From positions 1 through 39,246 of the forward strand of contig JAAUSR010000049.1 of NCBI GenBank assembly GCA_012032555.1: a DNA stretch of 39,246 bases, in the 5' to 3' direction. Under the pieces are notes generated by a model. It saw nothing but the letters and a program-made list of their open reading frames with translations. It was not told the DNA's origin and did not search any database. Source of the DNA: Thioploca sp. GTDB lineage: Bacteria > Pseudomonadota > Gammaproteobacteria > Beggiatoales > Beggiatoaceae. Both the position numbers and the translations under genes were made by a program. Positions 27,541-35,793 of this stretch are shown here, piece by piece (position 1 is the stretch's first letter; every line of letters begins with the position of its first letter).

Positions 27541-27771
27541 ATCAGTTAACAGTTAACGGTTATCAATTATCAGTTATCCAGATTGAAATATTTAAAATAC
27601 TCAGGTGGGTATTTCACTTATTGTCATTTTAGAAAGGCGTCAACAGATAATAAGTAAATTCACCTATCTTTAATAATAACTGCTAATCGAAAACGGACAA
27701 CTCCTAACCAAAAACGGACAACTGGTAACGATTAACTGATAACTAACAACTGCTAACTATTAACTGATAAT
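27541..27771. repeat. intergenic region of short direct and inverted repeats
   Basis: Variants of GTTAACAGTTAACGGTTATC and TTAACTGATAA occur at both ends (27545-27580 and 27731-27771), and AAAACGGACAACT occurs twice with a 21-nt period (27690-27702 and 27711-27723). No gene is visible. The repeats run up to the start codon of the PAS/GGDEF gene, which has no clear ribosome binding site. Confidence 0.6.
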
Positions 27772-30700
27772 ATGAACATGCTACCCACTGATTTTTTCCA
27801 ATTTTCTTCTGCATTAATGTGTGTACTTGATGCGAAAGGTAAGATTATCCAAATTAATCCAGCTTGGGAAAAACAATTCAACGTTGTCAATTATGATGTT
27901 GAACAAAGTGACTATCTCGATTGGGTACATTCTGCTGATAAAGCGAGTACCAGTGATCATCTTGCACAACTCGGTATAAAATTACCAACCCCAACTCACC
28001 CGGAACAACAACCCACTTCAACGATATCTCCCAACTCACATGTCAATTTTGCCAATCGATGGCGTGATTGTGCTGGTCATTATCACTGGCTCAATTGGGA
28101 AATTAGCACTGCACCACAACACCAATATTTCTATGCAGTCGCCACTGACATCACCAAACAAAAACGAGTCGAAAAAATTCTACATGATACCGAAGAACGG
28201 TTTGAACTGGCTATAAAAGGTTCTGAGCATGGGTTATGGGATTGGAATTTAGAAACCAATGAAATTTATTTATCACCGCGTTGGAAAAAAATGTTGGGCT
28301 ACACCGATGACGAAATCACCAATCATCTAGACGGGTGGATTAAATTTGTTCATCCGGATGACTTTACTCAGATGTGGCGAGTTATCGAAGCTTATCTTGA
28401 TCGGGAATTATCTCACTATGAAGGCGTTTATCGCGTTTGCCACAAAGATGGTCAATATCGTTGGATACTCGCTCGAGCAGCGGCTTTATGGGATGAACAA
28501 GGTCAACCCTATCGTATGGTGGGAACTTATACCGATATCACCGAAAAGAAACAGATGGAACAGGCTTTACAAGAAAGTGAAATATTACTTTCTGCCATTT
28601 TTGAAGTGACTAAAATTGGGTTATGTGTTATCAACGAACGCGGTCTATTTGTCCGAGTTAATCCCGCTTATTGCCAATTACATGGTTATTCTGCCAAAGA
28701 ATTACTTGGGCAACACTTCACTAGTTTATTACCTCAATCACAATATGATCACTATTTAAAATTATACCAAGCTTGGTTAGAAAACGATCCCCAAATTGAA
28801 ACGGAAGGAGAATGGTGTATTCAGAATAGTATGGGTCATTTTATCGATGTTAGTTTTACTACCGGTAGATTAACGCTTCCCAATGGAAATCACTATTGCG
28901 TTGTGGCTTTAAGTGATATTACCAAACGCAAACGTGACGAAGCTGAGCGGAACCGCTTATTTAATTTATCGTTGGATATGCAATCGATTATTGGGTTTGA
29001 TATGATTTTTAAGGAAGTTAATGCCGCCTGGGAATGTACCTTAGGTTGGAGCAAACCGGAATTGCTAAAACAATCGCCGCTCACTTTTGTACATCCCGAT
29101 GATAGAGAAATTTCATTAAAAACTATCCAACAACTCACTCAAGGTAAAACGATTTTTGGATTTGAAAATCGCTATTTATGTAAAGATGGTTCCTATAAAT
29201 GGTTATCCTGGAACATCTATCCGTTAGTTGATCAACAAACCCTGTATGTCGTGACTCGAGATATTACTGAACGCAAACAAGCCGAAGCTGAAATTAAGCA
29301 ACAACAGGCTTTTATTCGTTTAGTCGTTGATTCGGTACCAAATTTAATTTTTATCAAAGATCGGTTGGGAAATTTTATTTTTGTTAATCAGCCGGTTGCA
29401 GATTTATTCGGACTCAGTATAGAAAAATTAATTTGTCAAGAAAATAATGAACCCGAATATTTAGCACATTTTTTTACGCCAGTCGATCAAGAAGTGATTG
29501 AAAATCAATCGGAAGTGACAATTGAAGCCAGTTATCTCAATACTCAAGGAAAACAATTTCATTTTCATATTGTTAAAAAAGCTTTTCTACAAGCGAATGG
29601 TGAAACTCTAGTCTTATCTGTTGGAACGGATATCACCGAACGAAAACAACAAGAACAGGCTTTAAAACTTAGTGAAGCGCGTTATCGTGCCATCATTCAA
29701 GATCAGACCGATCTCATTTGTCGATTTTTGCCAGATGGCATTTTAACCTTTGTTAATCAGGCTTATTGTGATTACTTTGGTCAAAGTGAAACACAGTTAC
29801 TCGGTCAACCGTTTACCTTAATAATGTCCATGGAAAATAAACCCCGTTTTGATCAACGCTTAGCCCATCTCACCCCAATATCACCGGTTATCGTTGGAGA
29901 ATATAGTGTTCATCTTTCAAATGGTAGCATTCGTTGGCATCAATGGATTGATCGAGCGATGTTTAATACTCAAGGTCAAATTATTGAATATCAAGCGGTT
30001 GGACGTGATATTACCCAACGCAAACAAGCGGAAGAAGCTTTGCGCCAAAGTGAAGAACGCTTGCGAATCATTACCAGTGCGGCACCGGTCATTTTATTCG
30101 CCATTGATAATAAAGGTATTTTTACATTTTTACGGGGTAAAGCACTCCAGGTATTTAATCTTATCGATGATGAGTTAGTGGGACAATCTATTTTTAATAC
30201 TTTTGTTTATTTACCCAAGCAATTGGAAGATTTTCACCGTGTACTGGCTGGAGAAACGGTAACCACTTTAATCCAGTTGCCTCAATTCATACTCGAAACG
30301 AAATTAACACCACTCTATGATGAAGAACAAAATGTGATTGGTGCTATTGGTGTAGCCGTTGATATTAGCGAACGTTATCAGTTAGAAAATCGACTTAAAG
30401 ATACCGTTGCCGAACTAAAAACCATTTTAGATAACAGCGTCGTTGGCATTGCTTACCTAAAAAGTGGTATTTTCATTCGCGTGAATAACAAATTAGAAGA
30501 TTTACTGGGATTCTCTCATAATGAACTGTATGGGTTGCCTTTTAGCACGATTTATCCTTCTTACGAAGATTACCAACGCATGGAAAATCAAGCCTATCAG
30601 TTATTTAAACAATACAAAGAATATCGTGCAGAACAGCTTATTCAAACCAGAGATGGCAAGATTTTTTGGTCACGTATCGTTGGTAAAGCGGTTGATGCCA

Positions 30701-31656
30701 ACGATTTAACTAAAGGCACCATTTGGATAATGGAAGATATCAGTGTCCAAAAAGAAGCACAACAACACTTGCGATTAACCGCGGTTATTTTTGAAACTTC
30801 AGCCAATGCTATTATGGTAACCGATCTGAAAAGCCGAATTTTACGAGTTAACCCCGCTTTTACCAAAATCACCGGCTTTACGCTTAAAGAAGTTTATGGT
30901 CGGAAAACTAGTTGCTTGTCTTCCGGACAACATAATAAGTCATATTATGAAAAAATGTGGCAACAGATTAAACAAACTAATCATTGGCAAGGTGAAATTT
31001 GGAATCGTAAAAAAACGGGAGAAGTATATGTCGCTTGGTTATCCATTTCGGCTATTACCAATGACAAGGGAATATCGACTCAATACATGGCTATACTTAC
31101 AGACATTTCCAGTCTACAAGAGGATATTCAACAAGTTCGCTATCTAGCTAACTATGATTCTTTAACCCGGTTACCTAATCGGCTATTATTTCACGATAAC
31201 TTATTACAGGCGCAGAAATGGGCTAATCGCAATAAAAGATTATTTGCCTTATTATTTATAGACCTAGATGGCTTTAAACCGGTCAATGACACGCTCGGAC
31301 ATGCGATTGGCGATCAATTGTTGCAAGGTGTTGCACAGCGGCTACAAAATTGTATCAGAGAAACCGATACCATAGCCCGTTTAGGCGGTGATGAATTTAC
31401 CATCATATTGAATAATATCAAGAAACCGCAAGATGCTGCCAAAGCCGCTAGCCATATCTTGCAACATTTACAAAAGCCTTTTCAACTCAGTGGAAATATC
31501 GTCAACATTGCTGCTAGTATTGGAATTAGCTTATATCCCTATAACACTAAAGAAGTCGATAATTTGATTAAACAGGCTGACAAAGCCATGTATGAAGCGA
31601 AACATGCGGGGAAAGGGCGTTATTGTTTCTATGACCCGGTTCTCGATCAAGAATAA
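27772..31656 (+). CDS. multi-PAS diguanylate cyclase, 1294 aa
   Basis: About nine PAS domains (each ending in a PAC-type DIT.RK or DIS motif) occupy residues 5-1120, followed by one GGDEF domain (about 1130-1290) with the active site RLGGDEFTI. RETD five residues before GGDEF matches the RxxD inhibitory site, so product feedback by c-di-GMP is expected. No EAL or HD domain and no membrane segments are seen, so it is a soluble sensor synthesising c-di-GMP in response to ligands bound by the PAS stack, possibly oxygen, redox or small molecules. Ligands cannot be told from sequence. The start ATG at 27772 follows a repeat-rich leader without a clear Shine-Dalgarno. Confidence 0.93.
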   Translation: MNMLPTDFFQFSSALMCVLDAKGKIIQINPAWEKQFNVVNYDVEQSDYLDWVHSADKASTSDHLAQLGIKLPTPTHPEQQPTSTISPNSHVNFANRWRDCAGHYHWLNWEISTAPQHQYFYAVATDITKQKRVEKILHDTEERFELAIKGSEHGLWDWNLETNEIYLSPRWKKMLGYTDDEITNHLDGWIKFVHPDDFTQMWRVIEAYLDRELSHYEGVYRVCHKDGQYRWILARAAALWDEQGQPYRMVGTYTDITEKKQMEQALQESEILLSAIFEVTKIGLCVINERGLFVRVNPAYCQLHGYSAKELLGQHFTSLLPQSQYDHYLKLYQAWLENDPQIETEGEWCIQNSMGHFIDVSFTTGRLTLPNGNHYCVVALSDITKRKRDEAERNRLFNLSLDMQSIIGFDMIFKEVNAAWECTLGWSKPELLKQSPLTFVHPDDREISLKTIQQLTQGKTIFGFENRYLCKDGSYKWLSWNIYPLVDQQTLYVVTRDITERKQAEAEIKQQQAFIRLVVDSVPNLIFIKDRLGNFIFVNQPVADLFGLSIEKLICQENNEPEYLAHFFTPVDQEVIENQSEVTIEASYLNTQGKQFHFHIVKKAFLQANGETLVLSVGTDITERKQQEQALKLSEARYRAIIQDQTDLICRFLPDGILTFVNQAYCDYFGQSETQLLGQPFTLIMSMENKPRFDQRLAHLTPISPVIVGEYSVHLSNGSIRWHQWIDRAMFNTQGQIIEYQAVGRDITQRKQAEEALRQSEERLRIITSAAPVILFAIDNKGIFTFLRGKALQVFNLIDDELVGQSIFNTFVYLPKQLEDFHRVLAGETVTTLIQLPQFILETKLTPLYDEEQNVIGAIGVAVDISERYQLENRLKDTVAELKTILDNSVVGIAYLKSGIFIRVNNKLEDLLGFSHNELYGLPFSTIYPSYEDYQRMENQAYQLFKQYKEYRAEQLIQTRDGKIFWSRIVGKAVDANDLTKGTIWIMEDISVQKEAQQHLRLTAVIFETSANAIMVTDLKSRILRVNPAFTKITGFTLKEVYGRKTSCLSSGQHNKSYYEKMWQQIKQTNHWQGEIWNRKKTGEVYVAWLSISAITNDKGISTQYMAILTDISSLQEDIQQVRYLANYDSLTRLPNRLLFHDNLLQAQKWANRNKRLFALLFIDLDGFKPVNDTLGHAIGDQLLQGVAQRLQNCIRETDTIARLGGDEFTIILNNIKKPQDAAKAASHILQHLQKPFQLSGNIVNIAASIGISLYPYNTKEVDNLIKQADKAMYEAKHAGKGRYCFYDPVLDQE

Positions 31657-31776
31657 AAGTTGAAGCTAACTTATTGGCTTGGTCGTGTCGGCTTAAGAAG
31701 TTTAGCTTTGTCTTAACTAATCAAGAAACTCGTGGTCGAGTTTGGGCTACTCGACTATCAAGCTAATATTTTATTT

Positions 31777-32694
31777 TTAACGGTTATTTCTTTTTCCACC
31801 TAACTGTGCCAGTGGAATGTTCACGGTCTGGGGTGTGGATTTAACTGTTCCCCTTCCCCAAGCATGTGCATAAATAACTTCGTAAGTCACCGGTACATTT
31901 CCATCGGAGCGACGATATTGCTCATAAGCAGATAACATAGCTTGAAATTTTGCTTTACCCGTTAATCCCCGGGGACGACCCGCAGTAATATTATGGGCAC
32001 CGATATTTTTTAAGGCTTTCATAAGCTGTTTAACATCAGGGTAAGTCAATTGTAACCAATCAGTATCCAGTACCGGTTGGGTTAATTGGGCTTGCAACAA
32101 AGCATCACCTAATTCGTGTATATCTACAAAGCGATTAACATGATTAGCGTTATCAGCAATGGCCCAGCTATGACGTAATTCTTTTAAGGTATCGGGGCCA
32201 AAAGTGGAAAATAATAAGGCACCCGTTGGCTTTAACACACGAGTGAATTCAGCAAAAATACCGTGAATATCATTACACCATTGCAACATCAGGTTGGATA
32301 ACAGTAAATCAATACAGTTATCGGCGATTGGTAATTGGAGCGCATCGGCACAAGCGAAATGCTGTCGAGAAAACCACCGGGGAGCTTGACGACACGCTGT
32401 CTTTACCATTTTTAGAGAAAGATCAATGCCATAGATTTGTGCTTGCGGATAACGTTGACTTAACGCACGACTTAAACGACCACTTCCCGCACCAATATCG
32501 GCAATTGTTTGGGGAACAATTTTGAGGTATTCCAAACGTTCGAGTAAATGGTTACCAATCTGTTGTTGAAGTTGTGCATATTGTTCATAAGTTGACGCAA
32601 CACGGTCAAACGATTGGCTAAGTTGATATTTGTCGAGATATTCCGGGGTTAACATGGCCATTTTCAAAACGAAGAATTGCAGGTTTTCTAGCAT
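31777..32694 (-). CDS. bioC: malonyl-ACP O-methyltransferase BioC
   Basis: SAM-dependent methyltransferase that caps malonyl-ACP to start biotin (pimeloyl) synthesis. Seen in the sequence: SFDRVASTYEQYAQLQQQIG at the N-terminus, SAM motif I ADIGAGSGRLS, YGIDLS, LLLSNLMLQWCND, and STFGPDTLKELR followed by FVDIHELGDAL, the order typical of BioC. The annotated start at 32694 lacks a ribosome binding site; ATGs at 32661 and 32655 are equally possible and would remove 11-13 residues. A TATAAT at 32707-32702 lies only 7 nt upstream of the 32694 start, so the message could be leaderless if that promoter is used. No other bio genes are adjacent. Confidence 0.9.
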   Translation of the reverse strand: MLENLQFFVLKMAMLTPEYLDKYQLSQSFDRVASTYEQYAQLQQQIGNHLLERLEYLKIVPQTIADIGAGSGRLSRALSQRYPQAQIYGIDLSLKMVKTACRQAPRWFSRQHFACADALQLPIADNCIDLLLSNLMLQWCNDIHGIFAEFTRVLKPTGALLFSTFGPDTLKELRHSWAIADNANHVNRFVDIHELGDALLQAQLTQPVLDTDWLQLTYPDVKQLMKALKNIGAHNITAGRPRGLTGKAKFQAMLSAYEQYRRSDGNVPVTYEVIYAHAWGRGTVKSTPQTVNIPLAQLGGKRNNR

Positions 32695-32850
32695 AAGTCA
32701 GATTATAGTAACCGACCAAGGGTTGCAATTCCTTGTTACCCAGTGACCAATTTAGGTTTGCTGGTCAGTTTTTACCTAATAACTGACAGTTATCTCATAC
32801 TCAGTTGCCGCCAAGTCGTTCTCCATTCCGTAGGGCAGGAATCCTTTCCC

Positions 32851-32998
32851 ACCATACCGGTCACTGCTATTAAGTTAAGCCTAAACCAGTAGGGTGGCAC
32901 CGCCCACCATGAGGGTAAGAACTCGGCTTAGACACCGGTTATGGTGGGCAATGCCCACCCTACTTAGCTTAACTTAATGGCAGTGACCATACTGGTCC
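32851..32998. repeat. fold-back (MITE-like) element between bioC and hydrogenase genes
   Basis: The left arm (32856-32880, GGTCACTGCTATTAAGTTAA core) and the right arm (32967-32996, TTAACTTAATGGCAGTGACC core) are inverted copies. An inner pair, AGGGTGGCACCGCCCACC at about 32890 and GGTGGGCAATGCCCACCCTA at about 32943, extends the homology, giving arms of roughly 60 nt with some mismatches. The arm core recurs alone at 3476-3493. It may double as a terminator for the hydrogenase gene, which ends 29 nt away. Confidence 0.75.
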
Positions 32999-33026
32999 GG
33001 TGTAGCAACTGGACGATTTTGAATAG

Positions 33027-34751
33027 TTAACAGACTTTAATGTTCAACATTTCTTCACCATTCATATCAGTCAAATGGACTGCACAAGCAATACAAGGAT
33101 CAAAACTGTGAATAGTGCGTAAAATTTCTAGTGGTTGTTTCGTATCATACAGGGTGTGACCTTTCAGTGCGGCTTCATAAGCACCCGCTTGTCCTTTGGT
33201 ATCACGTGGTCCGGCGTTCCAAGTACTGGGTACGACGGCTTGATAATTGGCAATTTTCCCAGCTTCAATGACAATCCAATGCGCTAAGCCGCCACGCGGT
33301 GCTTCCATGTAACCGACTCCTCTAGCCTGTTTTGGCCAAGTTGCGGGTTCCCAGAGTTGTTCATTAAAAGTTTTAGTATCCCCCCCTTTGATATTGGCGA
33401 TTAAATTGTTATACCAAGTCTGCATGATGTCAGCCATAATCTTGGTTTCCAAAGTGCGCGCCGCTGTACGCCCTAAAGTAGAAAATAAAGCCGTTACGGG
33501 AAGTTTCAACTGAGTTAAAGTCATTTCTACTAATTCTTTAGTTTGAGCATGACCACTAGCATACATCATTAATACCCGTGCTAGGGGACCAACTTCAACC
33601 GCATGACCTTGCCAACGGGGTGATTTTAGCCAAGAATAAGCTTGTTCAACCGCTAATTGTTCATAAGGTGGAGTTGGTCCAGTGTAATTGAGCGTCGTTT
33701 CGCCATCATAAGGATGCAGACCTTGTTCGTTACCAACGCTGTAATCATACCAAGAATGGGAAACATATTCTTGAATTTGATCAGGGGCTTGGAGGTCAAT
33801 TTCATGAATTGTTGACAAATCTCGATTTAAAATGACACCGGCTGGAACTAAAAAGCGCGAAGGATCATCCAAACCTTCCACCGGAAAATCACCATAAGTT
33901 AAGAAATTACCTAATCCTTCTCCTTGATTACCCCAGTCTGGATAAAAACCGGCTATCGCCAGCGTATCAGGGAGATAAACTTGATCGACAAAATCACGCA
34001 TTAAGTTGATAATTTCTTGTACTTGAGCCAGTTTTTTCGCATTAAGAGCGGAGTCAGAATTGAGGTCAATGGCACACGGTACCCCACCCACTAAAAAATT
34101 CGGATGAGGATTTTTACCACCAAAAATGGCGTGTATTTTAGCCACTTCCCGTTGCCAAGCGAGCGCTTCCAAGTAATGAGCCACCGCCATTAAATTAGCT
34201 TCTGGCGGTAATTTATAAGCGGGGTGTCCCCAATAACCTTGGGAAAAAATACCCAGTTGCCCGGATTCAACGAAATTCCTAAGCTTCTTTTGCATATCCG
34301 CAAAATAGCCCGGCGAAGATTTAGAATAGCGACTCAGAGATTGCGCCAATTCCGAAGTCGCTTTGGGATCCGCATTTAGTGCCGAAACAACATCAACCCA
34401 ATCTAACGCATGTAAATGGTAAAAATGCATAACGTGATCATGAATATACTGGGTTGCAATCATCAGATTACGGATTAATTGGGCATTAGGGGGAATTGTG
34501 TAATTGAGGGCATTTTCCACTGCACGGATAGAAGCCATGCCGTGTACTAAAGTACAAACACCGCAAATCCGTTGCGCAAACACCCAAGCATCACGCGGAT
34601 CACGACCCCGTAAAATAATTTCAATACCCCGTACCATCGTACCCGATGAATAAGCCGATTCAATGGTTTTGTTAGTGGCATCCATTTGGGCTTCAATGCG
34701 GAGATGACCTTCAATGCGGGTAATAGGATCAACAACAACACGTTGGGTCAT
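33027..34751 (-). CDS. hupL: [NiFe] hydrogenase large subunit, group 1-like, no small subunit adjacent
   Basis: Catalytic subunit of a [NiFe] hydrogenase, which splits H2. The N-terminal nickel ligands are in RICGVCTLVH (C63, C66) and the C-terminal ones in DPCIACAVH (C553, C556). The following 15-residue tail, starting LTDMNG, would be removed by a maturation protease after H559. RGIEIILRGRDPRDAW and the overall length (574 aa) fit group 1 uptake enzymes. Start placed at ATG 34751 (GGAGAAAG 6 nt upstream) rather than 34772. Unusually, the gene that should precede it (small subunit, hupS) is absent: upstream is a divergent HNH gene, and downstream a fold-back repeat and bioC. All four metal ligands are intact. 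Confidence 0.93.
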   Translation of the reverse strand: MTQRVVVDPITRIEGHLRIEAQMDATNKTIESAYSSGTMVRGIEIILRGRDPRDAWVFAQRICGVCTLVHGMASIRAVENALNYTIPPNAQLIRNLMIATQYIHDHVMHFYHLHALDWVDVVSALNADPKATSELAQSLSRYSKSSPGYFADMQKKLRNFVESGQLGIFSQGYWGHPAYKLPPEANLMAVAHYLEALAWQREVAKIHAIFGGKNPHPNFLVGGVPCAIDLNSDSALNAKKLAQVQEIINLMRDFVDQVYLPDTLAIAGFYPDWGNQGEGLGNFLTYGDFPVEGLDDPSRFLVPAGVILNRDLSTIHEIDLQAPDQIQEYVSHSWYDYSVGNEQGLHPYDGETTLNYTGPTPPYEQLAVEQAYSWLKSPRWQGHAVEVGPLARVLMMYASGHAQTKELVEMTLTQLKLPVTALFSTLGRTAARTLETKIMADIMQTWYNNLIANIKGGDTKTFNEQLWEPATWPKQARGVGYMEAPRGGLAHWIVIEAGKIANYQAVVPSTWNAGPRDTKGQAGAYEAALKGHTLYDTKQPLEILRTIHSFDPCIACAVHLTDMNGEEMLNIKVC

Positions 34752-34938
34752 GAATTCTTTCTCCTTATTCAATTAATGGGAAAAAGTGAATGATAATCGA
34801 TCAATTGCTACTCTTCTTAAAACCGTTGCGTAAATATTTTAATTATTTATAATTTATAAAAATTCTTTCTAAGGTCTTAGTATAATAATTTCTAACCTGA
34901 AGTGAAACTCTATTGATGAAAAAATAAGGAAAATAATC

Positions 34939-35475
34939 GTGACCAGTGTAACTGACGTATTTCAGCAATCAGTGGCGGTATTTTCTAGAAATTACTTGCC
35001 TATCAATCAAATTAATATTAAACGGGCGATTATTCTGCTGGTAACTGGCAAAGCTGAACCGCTGGATTTTGGTGAGTGTAAAACGATTGCAGTCCGTTCA
35101 CCCAGTATGGTATTTTTTGTGCCACAACAAATTCGGTTGACTGTTAATCATAAAGAAATAACCTGGAAAATACCGGCGGTCAATCGGCGAGAAGTTTTGC
35201 GACGTGATAAACATGCTTGTCAATATTGTGGTAGTACTAAATACTTAACATTAGATCATGTTATTCCAACCTCCAAAGGTGGTCAACATACTTGGGATAA
35301 TGTCGTCACTGCTTGTGAAAGATGTAATAATCGTAAAGGTGATCGGACACCACAACAAGCGGGTATGGTTCTACGAAATAAACCTAAAACCCCGGTTCAT
35401 CCCATTGTTGCTTTTGCAGATCAATTTTGGCGTAACCATAATAATAAATTTCAAGGAGAGGAAATTGAAAATTAA
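34939..35475 (+). CDS. HNH endonuclease, 178 aa
   Basis: HNH (McrA-like) nuclease: the zinc and catalytic core lies at residues 90-135, with CQYC (C94, C97), LDHVIP (D106, H107), N121 and CERCNNRKG (C126, C129, K133). All HNH residues are present, so it should be active on DNA; the target is unknown. Residues 1-75 form a beta-rich N-terminal domain (KTIAVRSPSMVFF) seen in widespread stand-alone HNH proteins. The start is GTG at 34939 with AAGGAAA upstream. A TATAAT at 34881-34886 is a possible -10 box, and the gene ends at a clear rho-independent terminator, so it is probably monocistronic. It diverges from the hydrogenase gene. Confidence 0.92.
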   Translation: MTSVTDVFQQSVAVFSRNYLPINQINIKRAIILLVTGKAEPLDFGECKTIAVRSPSMVFFVPQQIRLTVNHKEITWKIPAVNRREVLRRDKHACQYCGSTKYLTLDHVIPTSKGGQHTWDNVVTACERCNNRKGDRTPQQAGMVLRNKPKTPVHPIVAFADQFWRNHNNKFQGEEIEN

Positions 35476-35509
35476 GGCAGGCGTATTTTCGAGGAATAAT
35501 ACCATTATA

Positions 35510-35547
35510 AACCAAGTTTTAACGACCTGAGAAGCTTGGTTTTTTTA
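35510..35547 (+). terminator. rho-independent terminator after the HNH gene
   Basis: AACCAAG (35510-35516) and CTTGGTT (35535-35541) form a stem with an 18-nt loop, followed directly by a run of T residues to 35546. It lies 35 nt past the HNH stop codon. Confidence 0.8.
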
Positions 35548-35793
35548 TTTAAACCGCTGTCCTACTCCATTTATGGCGACTTTGAGTCCCAGTCTATCGG
35601 TTTAGCTGATAGATCTCGTCTTATTAGACAATTCCATGGGTTAACTACCACCCCCGGCCATTAACGGAAACCCCCTCGATTTTAACAACTTCCCCATTTG
35701 GTACTAGAATTGCTGTCAATTGCCAAGCCATTCAACCCAATTAATCATACCAACTCGCACCCCAAAACAGCACTAAACGGAGGAGAGAACCTC

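Noticed and set aside
27690-27723. CRISPR-like array
   Set aside because: There are only two short direct repeats 21 nt apart, no regular spacers, and no cas genes in the window.
31726-31743. Small hairpin AAACTCG/CGAGTTT after the PAS/GGDEF gene
   Set aside because: The stem is short and no T-run follows, so it is not convincing as a terminator.
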